From Methanosarcina sp. UBA289 (GTDB taxonomy: Archaea > Halobacteriota > Methanosarcinia > Methanosarcinales > Methanosarcinaceae): 64,000 nt of DNA. A program made the position numbers and the translations under genes. Below, piece after piece: positions 63,948-64,000 of this stretch. Position 1 is the stretch's first letter. The number at the start of each line of letters is the position of its first letter. The notes under the pieces were generated by a model. That model searched no databases, had not been told where the DNA came from, and saw only the letters and a list, made by a program, of their open reading frames with translations. The stretch is taken from NCBI GenBank assembly GCA_002496565.1, contig DAKJ01000003.1:1-64000 (forward strand). The letters are read 5' to 3'.

Positions 63948-64000
63948 TTAATCACTATTAATAATCAATCACTATTACTAATCATTTCTATCTTTCCGGA

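Overview
The window is from a methanogenic archaeon of the genus Methanosarcina. Diagnostic content includes a methanol methyltransferase pair (mtaC-mtaB) with two Msr-type regulators, a methanogenesis marker 8 protein, archaeal RPA with its COG3390 partner, TFB, Gar1, a family-6 (hypoxanthine) DNA glycosylase, and several large secreted proteins with PGF-type C-terminal anchors. Genes are separated by long AT-rich spacers, as is usual for the genus. I cannot name the species.

Layout. 1-4,000: the end of a PKD-domain protein, a propeller-repeat surface protein with a PKD remnant behind its stop codon, and a beta-helix surface protein. 4,300-8,300: RPA plus COG3390 protein, then serA. 8,500-12,300: a DUF2240 protein, methanogenesis marker 8 with a small upstream ORF, and a thiamine-diphosphate 2-oxoacid decarboxylase that looks acquired. 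12,700-23,200: the archaeal ribosomal protein/RNA polymerase/isoprenoid cluster L18e-L13-S9-rpoN-tRNA-Pro-rpoK-S2-MEMO-mvk-ipk-fni-(1.3 kb leader)-RNase J-prenyl synthase. These genes make ribosome and polymerase subunits and then isoprenoid lipid precursors, from mevalonate phosphorylation to the prenyl chain. 23,800-28,600: a zinc-ribbon microprotein, ppdK with an 86-bp tandem duplication at its 3' end, gar1 and tfb.

28,700-45,000 is the accessory part: LysE transporter, two paralogous secreted NodB-like proteins of which one carries a 49-residue insertion, a SAM methyltransferase, trm5 and tRNA-Thr, two PGF-pre-PGF surface proteins, a SWIM zinc-finger protein, a ferredoxin and a DNA glycosylase, with a MITE-like element and several tandem repeats in the spacers. 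45,100-50,050 is the methanol module: two Msr-type regulators diverging from mtaC-mtaB, which has a long structured leader and a strong terminator. MtaB moves the methyl group of methanol to the corrinoid of MtaC.

50,250-52,310 holds a HAD hydrolase and a small membrane protein framed by inverted copies of a hairpin-rich repeat. 52,300-57,000 has a methionine sulfoxide reductase and an iron-sulfur flavoprotein, both apparently using non-canonical start codons, a broken acetyltransferase and a DUF2341 surface protein. 57,260-64,000 has dut, ADH synthase, a 1.3 kb spacer carrying an inverted copy of the 5' end of the tRNA-Thr gene and its upstream region, a radical SAM protein, a CobW GTPase, a winged-helix protein and a second ferredoxin.

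I see no CRISPR array, prophage or complete insertion sequence, and no clear multi-gene defence system. The most unusual signals are the tRNA-Thr inverted copy, the pair of non-canonical starts, the structured leaders of mtaC, MEMO and RNase J, and the in-frame insertion in one NodB-like paralog.
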